NCBI RefSeq assembly: GCF_900112345.1
Contig: NZ_FOLB01000012.1
Location: forward strand, 1-64,000
Direction: 5' to 3'
DNA: 64,000 nt
Source of the DNA: Nocardioides terrae
GTDB lineage: Bacteria; Actinomycetota; Actinomycetes; Propionibacteriales; Nocardioidaceae
Shown here: positions 27,150 through 34,298 of the stretch, in pieces
How positions within the stretch are numbered: position 1 is the stretch's first letter
How the letters are laid out: each line of letters starts with the position of its first letter
Program-made: the position numbers and the translations under genes
Notes under the pieces: generated by a model
Told to the model about the DNA's origin: nothing
The model's input: the letters and a program-made list of their open reading frames with translations, nothing else
Databases searched by the model: none

Positions 27150-28184
27150 CTACCTGACGCCGAGCTGTGGCCCGTTGTCCGGCACCAGCTCGATCCAGGT
27201 GTGGCCGGCGGGGACCTTGAGCGCGCCGGTGTCGGTCGCCAGCTCGATCGCCGACGTGGCGCTCTTCTTCGACCACGTGCCGCGGACCATCTTGCCGCCG
27301 TGGAAGAGCAGCGCCTTGCCGGTCCTGCCGTCGAGCTTGATCTCGGGGACGTGGTTGCCGGCCGGGTCGAGGTAGCCGGCGTCGCCGATGTTGGCGCGGA
27401 TCACCAGGAGGTTGTCGGCGGCGAACTCGTCGCCCTTCTTGGCGTAGGAGTTCGTGTTGACGTAGTGGCCGCCCTGGAAGACCCACTTCGTCGTGCGGAA
27501 GCCGCCGAACGGGACGTCGACCTGGGTCGCGGGCTGGGCGGTGGCGGCCGGGAAGTCGGCCTCGGTGCCCCACGTCAGGTAGTTCTTCGGCGTGGCCGGC
27601 GCGGTCTTCGTCAGGGTGACGGTCTGGTCCAGGTGGTCGAGCAGGTGGTACCAGCTGGGCGTGGATCGCGTGTCGTCGCGGAAGAAGCCCTTGGCGCCCT
27701 CCTCGATGAACTTCACGCCGGCGTCGTTGACCCGCGCCTTGGTCTGGGCCGCCATGCCGCTGGTCACCACGGTCGCGCCGACCGGGGAGACGACACCGAT
27801 GTCGCTGGCCCGCATGGACCGCACCGGTCCGACCGTCTTGGGCAGCGTGGAGTAGAAGAACGCGGCGAGGCGGGTCGCGGCGCCCTCGACGAGCTCCTCG
27901 ACGACCATGTCGGCCGAGCCGAGGCCGAGCTGGGGCGCGCTGTTGTCGGTGTTGTCGATCTTGACGACGAGCACCGGGTGGTCCTTCTCGACCGACTGGC
28001 CCTCGGGCGCCTGGACGCCGGTGAGCGGCCAGTACTGCGGCGGGGGCGGCGTCGTGGGCGACGTGCTCGCCGCCGGCTTGTCCTCCGACTTGGTCTTGTC
28101 GTCGCCACCGCCGCCGCACGCGCTCAGCGCGAGGCCGGCCGCGAGGAGGGGCGTGAGGGTGCGAGCGAGGGTGCGAGTGCGCAC
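27150..28184 (-). CDS. DUF3048-domain lipoprotein (YerB-like)
   Basis: A 344-residue predicted lipoprotein. The start chosen is a GTG with GGAG five bases upstream, giving a basic N-terminus, a hydrophobic core and the lipobox LSAC at about residue 20. A Thr/Pro-rich linker follows. The DUF3048 domain covers about 55-340, with VVKIDNTDNSAPQLGLGSAD and FYSTLPKTVGPVRSMRASD near its start and GTWSKKS and WIELVP near its end. Its role at the cell surface is unknown. It is a single gene convergent with the aldolase operon. Confidence 0.88.
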   Translation of the reverse strand: MRTRTLARTLTPLLAAGLALSACGGGGDDKTKSEDKPAASTSPTTPPPPQYWPLTGVQAPEGQSVEKDHPVLVVKIDNTDNSAPQLGLGSADMVVEELVEGAATRLAAFFYSTLPKTVGPVRSMRASDIGVVSPVGATVVTSGMAAQTKARVNDAGVKFIEEGAKGFFRDDTRSTPSWYHLLDHLDQTVTLTKTAPATPKNYLTWGTEADFPAATAQPATQVDVPFGGFRTTKWVFQGGHYVNTNSYAKKGDEFAADNLLVIRANIGDAGYLDPAGNHVPEIKLDGRTGKALLFHGGKMVRGTWSKKSATSAIELATDTGALKVPAGHTWIELVPDNGPQLGVR

Positions 28185-28273
28185 GAGGGCTCCGATCGTG
28201 TTCTGGGTGTGTCTCTGGGGCCATCCCCAGTGTGCGGTGGCCCCTGCGACCATCGGCGCAGGCGCGCGGGGTC

Positions 28274-29035
28274 TTAGCCCAGGGTCGCGCCGCCGTCGAC
28301 GTAGAGGGTCTGTCCGGTGATGTACGACGCCTCGTCGCTGGCCAGGAAGGCGGCCGCCGCGGCGATGTCCTCGGGGTGGCCGACCCGCTTGACGGCGTTG
28401 TGCTCGGCGCTGAGCCGGCGGAACTCGTCGACGTCGAGCTTGAGCCGCGCGGCCGTCGCGTCGGTCATCTCGGTCGCGATGAAGCCGGGTGCGATGGCGT
28501 TGACGTTCACCCCGAACGGGCCGAGCTCGATGGCGAGCGTCCGGGTGAAGCCCTGGATGCCCATCTTGGCGGCCGAGTAGTTGGCCTGGCCGCGGTTGCC
28601 GAGCGCGGAGGTCGACGAGACGTTGACGATCTTGCCGTACTTCTGCGCGACGAAGTGCGCCTGCGCGGCCTTGCTGAGCAGGAAGGCGCCCTTGAGGTGG
28701 ACGTTCATGACGACGTCCCAGTCGTCCTCGGTCATCTTGAAGAGCAGGTTGTCGCGGGTGACGCCCGCGTTGTTCATCACGATGTGGAGGCCGCCGAGCT
28801 CCTCGACGACACGGCCGACCGCTGCGTCGACGTCGGCGGACCTGCCGACGTTGGCGCCGACGCCGATGTGCTTGGCTTCCCCGGGCAGCTTCGTGGCGGC
28901 CTCAGCGGCCGCGGACTCGTCGAGGTCGAGGATCGCGACGGACGCGCCCTCCTCCGCGAACCGCGTCGCGGCACCGAAGCCGATGCCTCGCGCCGCTCCG
29001 GTGATGACAGCGACCCGTCCGTCGAAACGCCCCAT
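28274..29035 (-). CDS. Short-chain dehydrogenase/reductase, FabG-like
   Basis: A 253-residue NAD(P)-dependent oxidoreductase. The cofactor motif is TGAARGIGFG (about 12-21), NNAG lies near 90, and the catalytic set is Ser in NVSSTSALG, Tyr and Lys in YSAAKMGIQGF. PGFIATEMTDA and GQTLYVDGGATLG complete the pattern of 3-oxoacyl-ACP reductase-like enzymes. Without neighbouring fatty-acid genes, the substrate could be 3-oxoacyl-ACP, acetoacetyl-CoA or another ketone. It is a single gene. Confidence 0.9.
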   Translation of the reverse strand: MGRFDGRVAVITGAARGIGFGAATRFAEEGASVAILDLDESAAAEAATKLPGEAKHIGVGANVGRSADVDAAVGRVVEELGGLHIVMNNAGVTRDNLLFKMTEDDWDVVMNVHLKGAFLLSKAAQAHFVAQKYGKIVNVSSTSALGNRGQANYSAAKMGIQGFTRTLAIELGPFGVNVNAIAPGFIATEMTDATAARLKLDVDEFRRLSAEHNAVKRVGHPEDIAAAAAFLASDEASYITGQTLYVDGGATLG

Positions 29036-29090
29036 GACTCAACCTCTCGCTACCGGTGTTGGACCGCGGGCCACTGTAGATGACCGGCGG

Positions 29091-29516
29091 TCAGGTCCCG
29101 TCGAGGGCGGTGCGCAGCCGGCCGGCGTACTCCTCCTGCTCGGCGTCGGAGGCGTAGCGCGTGCGCGGCCAGAAGAAGCCGCGCAGCCCGTCGCCCTTCG
29201 TCCGCGGGACGACGTGCAGGTGCAGGTGGGCGACCGACTGGCTGACGACGTTGTTGATGGCGACGAAGCTGCCCTGCGCCCCGAGGCCCTCCACCACGGC
29301 CGTGGCCAGGCGCTGACCGTGGGCGAGGAAGCCGTCGCGGAGCTCGGCCGGCAGGTCCGGGAGCGTGACGACGTGCCGGCGAGGCACCAGCAGGGTGTGG
29401 CCCTTGAACACCGGGCGGTGGTCGAGGAACGCGACGAAGTCGTCGTCGGCGAGCACCGTCGAGCCCGGGACGTCCCCGGCCACGATCGCGCAGAAGAGGC
29501 AGTCGGCGCCGGTCAT
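29091..29516 (-). CDS. HIT-family nucleotide hydrolase/transferase
   Basis: A 141-residue histidine-triad protein. The N-terminal CLFCAIVAG contains a possible zinc Cys pair, and the catalytic triad region is SVAHLHLHVVPR at about 97-108 with the central His as nucleophile. The segment HTLLVPRRHV is typical of the Hint/FHIT-like branch. It probably hydrolyses AMP-linked nucleotides. The start overlaps the HxlR gene stop (ATGA), so it is cotranscribed with that regulator. Confidence 0.9.
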   Translation of the reverse strand: MTGADCLFCAIVAGDVPGSTVLADDDFVAFLDHRPVFKGHTLLVPRRHVVTLPDLPAELRDGFLAHGQRLATAVVEGLGAQGSFVAINNVVSQSVAHLHLHVVPRTKGDGLRGFFWPRTRYASDAEQEEYAGRLRTALDGT

Positions 29517-29902
29517 GGACCGACCGTAGCGCCCGCGCTTGCGTCCTCGGGACCGTACGCCGCCCGGGCCGCCTCGATGTCGGGCACGTGCTCCTCGGCC
29601 CACTGCCGGACGGCTCGGAGCGGCAGCAGCAGGGACCGGCCCAGGCCGGTCAGCTCGTAGTCGACGCGCGGCGGCTGCTCGTCGTACGACGTGCGGGTGA
29701 CGAGGCCGTCCTGCTCGAGGGTCCGGAGCGTCTCGGTGAGCACCTTCGGGGTGATGCCCTGGATGTGGGCCTTGAGCTCGGTGAACCGCCGGGGCCCGTC
29801 CTCGAGCGCGTTGACCACGAAGACCGTCCAGCGGGCGCCGATGCGGTGCAGGACCGTGCGGCTGGGGCAGGTCGCCGCCATGACGTTGTAGGCCTTGCCC
29901 AT
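29513..29902 (-). CDS. HxlR-family transcriptional regulator
   Basis: A 129-residue winged-helix regulator. The family pattern is clear: a Cys near the N-terminus (ATCPSRTVLHRIGARWT), then FTELKAHIQGITPKVLTETLRTLEQDGLV as the HTH and wing DEQPPRVDYELTGLG. The Cys is often redox- or electrophile-sensing in this family. It is divergent from an SDR gene, with a 12-bp palindrome in the 47-bp gap, so it probably represses both. AAAGGA precedes its ATG. Confidence 0.93.
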   Translation of the reverse strand: MGKAYNVMAATCPSRTVLHRIGARWTVFVVNALEDGPRRFTELKAHIQGITPKVLTETLRTLEQDGLVTRTSYDEQPPRVDYELTGLGRSLLLPLRAVRQWAEEHVPDIEAARAAYGPEDASAGATVGP

Positions 29903-29917
29903 CTCAGTTCCTTTGAA

Positions 29918-29929
29918 GATACCGGTATC
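29918..29929. promoter_or_regulatory. Palindromic operator GATACCGGTATC between hxlR and SDR genes
   Basis: A perfect 12-bp palindrome. On the plus strand TACCGT (29937-29942) is a predicted -10 seven bases before the SDR ATG, so the operator occupies the -35/-10 spacer. On the minus strand TATCTT overlaps its edge and could be the hxlR -10. Binding there would block both promoters. Confidence 0.65.
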
Positions 29930-29949
29930 AAATCCATACCGTACCGGAC

Positions 29950-30642
29950 ATGACCTCTCTGAGCACCTCTTTCTCCTCCAGCAGGATCCTCGTCATCGGC
30001 GGCGGCCGCGGGATCGGCGCGGCGCTCGCCGCACGGCTCCGCGCCGAGGGCGCCGACGTCCACGTCTCGACCCGCGACGGGCGCACCGGCCTGCGGCTGG
30101 ACCTGGGCGACGAGGCGAGCATCGCCGCCGCCCTCGATCGGGTCGGCGAGCTCGACCACGTCGTCATGACCGGGTCCGATCCCCACGACGCCCCTGTCAC
30201 CGAGCTGGACCGCGATGCCGTCGTCCGCGCCTTCGACGCCAAGGTGATCGGGCCGATGCTGGTGGCCAAGCACGCGGCGCCGCTGCTCCGCCCCGGCGGG
30301 TCCCTGCTGCTGTTCTCCGGCGTGGTCGGCTGGCGGCCCGCGCCGTCCTCGGTCGTCAAGGGCACCACGAACGGCGCCGTCGCCTTCGCCGTCACGCACC
30401 TCGCGGCGGAGCTGGCGCCGGTGCGGGTCAACGCCGTCTCCCCCGGCGTGGTCGACTCCGGCGCGTGGGACCGGCTGGGCGCCGGCAAGCCGGAGTTCCT
30501 CGCCCGGGCCGCCGAGCGCACCCTGGTACGACGACACGGCGACCTCGACGACGTCGTCGACGCCGCCGTGTGGCTGCTCGGCGCCCGCTACGTCACCGGC
30601 GAGGTCGTCCACGTCGAGGGTGGCTCGCGGCTGCTGGCCTGA
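29950..30642 (+). CDS. Short-chain dehydrogenase/reductase, HxlR-controlled
   Basis: A 230-residue short SDR. The cofactor motif GGGRGIGAALA is near residue 17 and a shorter-than-usual Rossmann part follows. The active-site region includes LLLFSGVVGW and SVVKGTTNGAVAF, where the canonical YxxxK Tyr is not present (Val-Val-Lys instead). It therefore resembles atypical SDRs with altered catalysis. It is regulated with the divergent HxlR gene, which suggests a role in handling an electrophile or quinone. The substrate is unknown. Confidence 0.82.
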   Translation: MTSLSTSFSSSRILVIGGGRGIGAALAARLRAEGADVHVSTRDGRTGLRLDLGDEASIAAALDRVGELDHVVMTGSDPHDAPVTELDRDAVVRAFDAKVIGPMLVAKHAAPLLRPGGSLLLFSGVVGWRPAPSSVVKGTTNGAVAFAVTHLAAELAPVRVNAVSPGVVDSGAWDRLGAGKPEFLARAAERTLVRRHGDLDDVVDAAVWLLGARYVTGEVVHVEGGSRLLA

Positions 30643-30683
30643 GACCCGGGCTGCACCGGCCCGCGGGATCTCCGGCGGCAGCC

Positions 30684-30866
30684 CTACTTCGGCCGCCGAT
30701 CGCGTCGCATCTCAACGAGCCTGATGAGCATCTGCACGTTGGCGACGCCCGCGACGACCGCGATCACTGATCGTGCGGCCTCGTCGTCGAAGATCCAGAC
30801 CCAGAGCACGATCAGGAAGACGTCGAGGGCCACCAGCGCTGCCCAGCCCTTCGCAGTCTCGCTCAC
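30684..30866 (-). CDS. Small two-helix membrane protein, 60 residues
   Basis: A 60-residue protein starting at GTG, 3 bp after the stop of the secreted-protein gene. Two hydrophobic helices (about 8-26 and 32-48) flank a short acidic turn (IFDDEAA), and the C-terminus is basic (RRDRRPK). I do not recognise a family. The tight spacing suggests it is cotranscribed with, and may serve, the secreted protein; an immunity or anchoring role is possible but speculative. Confidence 0.55.
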   Translation of the reverse strand: MSETAKGWAALVALDVFLIVLWVWIFDDEAARSVIAVVAGVANVQMLIRLVEMRRDRRPK

Positions 30867-30869
30867 GGC

Positions 30870-31889
30870 TCAGCATCCCTCCGTCTTCCAGCGGGTCAAC
30901 GTCACGATCGGGGGCAAGAACAGGAAGTGCAACTCGACGCACTTCCCCTTGGCCGAGGCGCTGTTGAAGCTGCGGGCCAGAGCGGCACCGCCGGCGGCGA
31001 TCGCCGCAGCGCACGCGCCCATGCCGATGAGGCCGCCCGGCACCTTGCTGCAGAGCGCACTGACACCGGCGATGCCGCCGCTGCCGACGACGCTCGTCTT
31101 GCCGGCGATCCACCTCGTCTCGCCCTTGGTGAACTTCACACACACGTGCGTGTAGAAGTCACAGCTGAAGACGCTCGGATCGGCGAGGACCGGGTACGCG
31201 ACGGCAACCGAGGTGTGGTCGACGACCTGCACCAGGGCGCCGGACCGGATCTCGAAGTGTGTCGGCACGGGATGCTCTGCGGCGTCGACGGCCCAGGGTG
31301 CGGGAATCGAGGCGACGCGGCGTCCGTCAGGGAAGGCGACGTCGGCCCCGCCGTCTTCGGTGAGTGCGAGCTCGGCCCCCTCCGGCACGGAGACGGGGAA
31401 GGCGTATCGCGTCGGTGAGGTCGCGCTCCCCACCGTCAGCAGGAACTGCACACCGCCGTCGGCCAGGGGGTGGACGGCGGTGGCCGTCTGGTCCTCGAGG
31501 TTGGCGAAGATGCTGAAGCCGTCGCGAGTGACGGCACTCGAGCTGTCACCGCCGCCGGGCAGGCCGATCCCCAGCGAGCCGGCGCCGTCCTCAGGGCGGA
31601 TCTCGACGGAGGACTCCGGATCACGGGGGATCGTCACCGCCACCCCGGCCGCTCGCCCCACCGACGCCGACGCGTCGGTCGTCACCTCGGCGGTCTCGTA
31701 GACCCTCTGGCCAGCATCCTCGATCGCGTCGACGACCTCGGTCGGGGACAGCGCGCCCGGCGCTGCAGCAGAGTCCTGGTCCAGGGTGCTCACCGCGGCC
31801 TGCGCCGGAGCCATCACCGTGAGTGCAGCGCTGACCAGGACCACTTCGGCCACGAGGCGAGCCACCAACCGGAGACCGACGCGCGTCAT
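30870..31889 (-). CDS. Secreted protein of unknown function with Cys-rich C-terminal region
   Basis: A 339-residue protein with a Sec signal peptide: basic start, hydrophobic core to about residue 26 and an AQA-A cleavage site. The middle is beta-rich and includes VPEGAELALTEDGGADVAF, SIPAPWAVDAAEHPVPTHF and VVDHTSVAVAYPVLADPSV. This pattern recurs in uncharacterised actinobacterial secreted proteins. The last 100 residues hold five Cys, a Gly/Ala-rich hydrophobic stretch (about 280-312) and a final CVELHFLF and EGC tail. Its start overlaps the HTH gene stop (ATGA). No enzyme motif is visible. Confidence 0.75.
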   Translation of the reverse strand: MTRVGLRLVARLVAEVVLVSAALTVMAPAQAAVSTLDQDSAAAPGALSPTEVVDAIEDAGQRVYETAEVTTDASASVGRAAGVAVTIPRDPESSVEIRPEDGAGSLGIGLPGGGDSSSAVTRDGFSIFANLEDQTATAVHPLADGGVQFLLTVGSATSPTRYAFPVSVPEGAELALTEDGGADVAFPDGRRVASIPAPWAVDAAEHPVPTHFEIRSGALVQVVDHTSVAVAYPVLADPSVFSCDFYTHVCVKFTKGETRWIAGKTSVVGSGGIAGVSALCSKVPGGLIGMGACAAAIAAGGAALARSFNSASAKGKCVELHFLFLPPIVTLTRWKTEGC

Positions 31890-32131
31890 GCCTGCGACCT
31901 CCGTCCGGCTCGCTGACCGGAGCGCGGGAGGAACTCCTGGAGCGGGAGTCCGAGCGCGACCGCGATCGCGTCCAGCTCATTGAGCTCGAACGGCGCCGAG
32001 CCGCCGAGCTTGTCGTGGAGGGTGGACGCCGGGATGCCTGAGCCAGCGCTCAGCGACTCCACCGTTACCTGCCGTTCGGCGAGCACTCCGCCGAGCTTCC
32101 GCGTCGTCGACGACGCCAGTGAGATTGCCAT
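31886..32131 (-). CDS. Small XRE-type HTH regulator
   Basis: An 81-residue Cro/CI-like DNA-binding protein. Helices 2-3 of the HTH read VTVESLSAGSGIPASTLHDKL and a third conserved part is ELNELDAIAVALGLPLQEFL. First gene of the operon with the secreted protein and the small membrane protein. A TAGTAT box (minus strand, 32138-32143) is six bases from its ATG, predicting a leaderless mRNA. A direct repeat TGGCGAT at 32133-32139 and 32154-32160 upstream may be an operator. Confidence 0.78.
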   Translation of the reverse strand: MAISLASSTTRKLGGVLAERQVTVESLSAGSGIPASTLHDKLGGSAPFELNELDAIAVALGLPLQEFLPRSGQRAGRRSQA

Positions 32132-32137
32132 ATGGCG

Positions 32138-32143
32138 ATACTA
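32138..32143 (-). promoter_or_regulatory. Predicted -10 box of the HTH/secreted-protein operon
   Basis: TAGTAT on the minus strand ends six bases before the ATG at 32131. It overlaps one copy of the direct repeat TGGCGAT, so the regulator may control its own promoter. Confidence 0.5.
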
Positions 32144-32235
32144 GGTGACCAGGTGGCGATCACGTCAACAGCCAAACGGGGATCTGTGGAGAACGAACGG
32201 GAACGCGGCATCGCCGAGCGGCATAGATTGGGCAC

Positions 32236-32553
32236 ATGGGTCCTTATGAGAAGGAGAGCTCACGTGGGCTCAACGCCGCCGTCGCCGCCGAGCTGCGGGC
32301 GGAGAAGGCGGCCGTCGGGATGACCAACCGCACGCTCGCCGAGCGGTCGTCCATCACCGTTGCGTCGGTCCAGCGCTACCTGGCGGCCGACCGACACATC
32401 GACGTCAACGTGCTCGACGCCCTCGCCCTGGCGCTGCAGACGACGCCGACCCGTCTCATCCAGGCGGCGCAGGAGCGGATGACACGCTCCGGCGAGCTCG
32501 CCGCGGCTGCCCGCGCCGAGGACACCGAGACCATCCGGCTGGGAGACGACTGA
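32236..32553 (+). CDS. XRE-type HTH protein
   Basis: A 105-residue Cro/CI-like protein. The HTH spans about 15-65, with ELRAEKAAVGMTNRTLAER followed by SITVASVQRYLAADRHI, and LDALALALQTTPTRLI completes the helical domain. The C-terminal 30 residues are charged. A TAGATT box (32224-32229) is six bases before the ATG. It is transcribed toward the HExxH protein gene, an arrangement seen in XRE-ImmA regulator pairs of mobile elements. Confidence 0.78.
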   Translation: MGPYEKESSRGLNAAVAAELRAEKAAVGMTNRTLAERSSITVASVQRYLAADRHIDVNVLDALALALQTTPTRLIQAAQERMTRSGELAAAARAEDTETIRLGDD

Positions 32554-32594
32554 CCCGGCCACCGGCGTCGGAGCCGACCCCTATCATGCCGCGC

Positions 32595-33011
32595 ATGAGC
32601 CCCTGCGACCCGTGGCGCCGACTGCAGGAGCAGCCGCACGTCCGGCTCGTCTCGCACGAGGGCGGCGCGATGGGGTGGGCGGACCACGTCAGGCAGACGG
32701 TGAGCCTGCGCGCGGGTATGACCTGGGCGGAGCGGCGCTGCACGCTGTTGCACGAGCTGCTGCATCTCGACCGAGGGCCGCAGCCTCCGGGGCTGCGCGC
32801 GAAGGACGAGGAGGCCGTACGCCGGCAGACGGCACGCGAGCTGCTGCCCGACGTACGAGCCATCGGTGAGGCACTGGCCTGGGCTCCGTGCCTGAGCGAG
32901 GCCGCCGAGGAGCTGGGGGTGGACGTCTTCGTGCTGCGCAAGCGCCTGCGCCACCTCGGCACGTCCGAACGCAGCTACCTGTCGCGGCGCCTCGACGGCA
33001 GTGGGTCCTGA
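32595..33011 (+). CDS. Small HExxH protein, ImmA/IrrE-like
   Basis: A 138-residue protein with the zinc-protease signature TLLHELLHLDRG at about 50-61 (His-Glu-x-x-His). The preceding VSLRAGMTWAERRC fits the fold of ImmA/IrrE (M78) proteins. Such peptidases often cleave an adjacent XRE repressor. The C-terminal half is a helical region with VLRKRLRHLGTSE, which resembles a small DNA-binding helix pair. The start at 32595 is chosen because TATCAT lies seven bases upstream; an ATG three codons earlier overlaps that box. Confidence 0.7.
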   Translation: MSPCDPWRRLQEQPHVRLVSHEGGAMGWADHVRQTVSLRAGMTWAERRCTLLHELLHLDRGPQPPGLRAKDEEAVRRQTARELLPDVRAIGEALAWAPCLSEAAEELGVDVFVLRKRLRHLGTSERSYLSRRLDGSGS

Positions 33012-33036
33012 ACGGACCCGACCAGGTCGGAAGACG

Positions 33037-33080
33037 CCGAGGAGGCGTGTGCTCGCAGCTGCGAGCACACGCCTCCTCGG
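33037..33080. terminator. 44-bp perfect palindrome between the HExxH gene and ssrA
   Basis: A perfectly self-complementary 44-bp sequence, beginning CCGAGGAGGCGTGTGCTCGC and centred on AGCT at 33057-33060. As RNA it forms a 20-bp stem with a 4-base loop on either strand. It lies 11 bp beyond the tmRNA 3' end and 25 bp beyond the HExxH gene stop, so it could terminate both. No U-tract follows, as is common in GC-rich actinobacteria. Confidence 0.75.
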
Positions 33081-33090
33081 AAGGTGAGAG

Positions 33091-33460
33091 TGGAGCTGCG
33101 GGGAATCGAACCCCGGTCCTCAAGCGTCGATCCAGGTCTTCTCCGGGTGCAGTCTGTGGGTGTCGTTTTCTCGGCCCCGGCGCTCGACACAGACACGTCG
33201 CCGACAGGCCCAGCTAGCTAGATGTCCCCTCGAACCCCACTAGCGAGAGAGGGAGGGTGAGTCTCCTGGATGACGCCCAAGTCCGAGTCGGAGACGGATA
33301 CTCGGTTGGACGCTTCGATCACCGCGTCAGGCGGCGAGAGCGAAGGAACTGCGCTTAGCGTTGGCAGTTATTGGTTTCCAGCGATCGTTAACGAGATAAC
33401 GCTGGCTCCTCGACCCGCTTCCCCTGGAACTAACGTCCCAAGTCGAAACCGATCAGCCCC
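33091..33460 (-). ncRNA. ssrA: Transfer-messenger RNA (tmRNA)
   Basis: The RNA rescues stalled ribosomes and tags the nascent protein. The 5' end GGGGCTGATCGGTTTCGACT and the 3' end, whose T-arm has GGTTCGATTCCCCGC and which finishes CAGCTCCA, pair to form the tRNA-like acceptor stem. The CCA tail is not encoded. The tag frame reads ANAKRSSFALAA and ends in UGA at 33327-33329, with ALAA as the protease signal. Its partner smpB is 119 bp upstream in the same orientation. A TAGTGT box at 33501-33506 (minus strand) is a possible promoter for a precursor with a short 5' leader. Confidence 0.95.
33327..33365 (-). other. tmRNA tag-peptide reading frame
   Basis: The internal reading frame of tmRNA: resume codon GCC (Ala), then NAKRSSFALAA and UGA. 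It lies in the usual position after the first pseudoknot region. The C-terminal LAA targets tagged proteins to Clp proteases, and clpS occurs elsewhere in this window. Confidence 0.88.
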
Positions 33461-33532
33461 TCTTGACTTGTCAAGGGCCGCCGAGGCGACCTGATGGAGA
33501 ACACTACCTGCCGCTCCCGCATTCCCCACGCC

Positions 33533-33572
33533 GGTTTCCAGGCGGTCGCTGCGCGAGGTCCTCAACCAGCGG
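33533..33572. repeat. Intergenic repeat, copy 2
   Basis: A 40-bp element GGTTTCCAGG...CTCAACCAGCGG that matches copy 1 at 23920-23959 in most positions, including the shared core GGTCGCTGCGCGA. It lies between the ssrA 5' end and the smpB stop. Confidence 0.65.
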
Positions 33573-33579
33573 AAGTCGA

Positions 33580-34059
33580 TCAGTCCCGGAGGCCCTTCAG
33601 GTAGCGGCCGACGGCCTGCTCCTTCTCGCGGTTCGCGGTGCGCTCGGCGATCGACTGCCGCTTGTCCCACGCCTTCTTGCCTCGGGCCAGGGCGATCTCG
33701 ACCTTGGCCCGGCCGTCGTTGAAGTAGAGCGACAGCGGGATGACCGTCACTCCCTTCGTCGACACCTCGCGCTCGATCTTGGTGATCTCGGTCCGGTGCA
33801 GCAGCAGCTTGCGCTTGCGGCGCGCTGAGTGGTTGGTCCAGGTGCCCTGGGAGTACTCCGGGATGTGCACCGCGTGGAGCCAGGCCTCGCCGTGCTCGAT
33901 GTCCACGAAGCCGTCGACGAGGGACGCGCGGCCCTGGCGCAGCGACTTCACCTCGGTGCCCGTGAGGACCAGCCCGGCCTCGTAGGTGTCATCGATGTGG
34001 TAGTCGTGCCGCGCCTTCTTGTTCTGCGCGACGAGCTTGCGCCCCTGTTCCTTCGGCAT
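33580..34059 (-). CDS. smpB: SsrA-binding protein SmpB
   Basis: A 159-residue small RNA-binding protein that escorts tmRNA to stalled ribosomes. Characteristic parts are [20 protein letters not shown] at the N-terminus, [26 protein letters not shown] and the basic C-terminal tail [18 protein letters not shown]. Length is normal. It lies directly upstream of ssrA, the standard arrangement, and downstream of the ftsE-ftsX-M23 genes. Confidence 0.96.
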   Translation of the reverse strand: MPKEQGRKLVAQNKKARHDYHIDDTYEAGLVLTGTEVKSLRQGRASLVDGFVDIEHGEAWLHAVHIPEYSQGTWTNHSARRKRKLLLHRTEITKIEREVSTKGVTVIPLSLYFNDGRAKVEIALARGKKAWDKRQSIAERTANREKEQAVGRYLKGLRD

Positions 34060-34098
34060 CCCACCATTGTCGCAAGCGATCGCAAGGAGATTCGACTC

Positions 34099-34148
34099 GG
34101 TGGTCTCGATACGCCCGCTCGTTCCTCGCGGGCTACTCGACCAGCGAG
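34099..34148. repeat. Intergenic repeat, copy 3 (divergent)
   Basis: GGTGGTCTCGATACGCCCGC...GGGCTACTCGACCAGCG: an imperfect hairpin with CCCGC and GCGGG arms around TCGTTCCTCG. Its ends match copies 1 and 2 (GGTCTCG and CTCGACCAGCG) but the core differs. It lies between the smpB start and a crotonase gene relic. Confidence 0.6.
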
Positions 34149-34149
34149 C

Positions 34150-34270
34150 GCCAGCGGGTCAGTCGCCCGGCGAAGCGGCCGGCTCCGGAGACGCCGTCGG
34201 CGGCGGCAGCGACCCGGAGGTCGCACCAGATCGCGAGCTCGAGGCCACCCGCGACGGCGTACTTCCCGAG
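34150..34270 (-). pseudogene. Relic of an enoyl-CoA hydratase (crotonase) gene
   Basis: On the minus strand the sequence reads KYAVAGGLELAIWCDLRVAA followed by degenerate codons. This matches the most conserved internal segment of crotonase-fold enoyl-CoA hydratases, which include the oxyanion-hole glycines (AGGLELA) and WCDLRVAA. There is no start codon, no upstream domain and no continuation, so only about 30 codons survive. It is squeezed between the M23 gene stop at 34299 and repeat copy 3. Confidence 0.65.
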
Positions 34271-34298
34271 CGCTCGACCCGCACGGAGCCGGGCAGGC

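Noticed and set aside
30643..33090. Attachment-site duplication of the ssrA 3' end marking an integrated element
   Set aside because: I looked for a second copy of the tmRNA 3' sequence (around GGTTCGATTCCCCGC) within the cassette and its outer border and found none.
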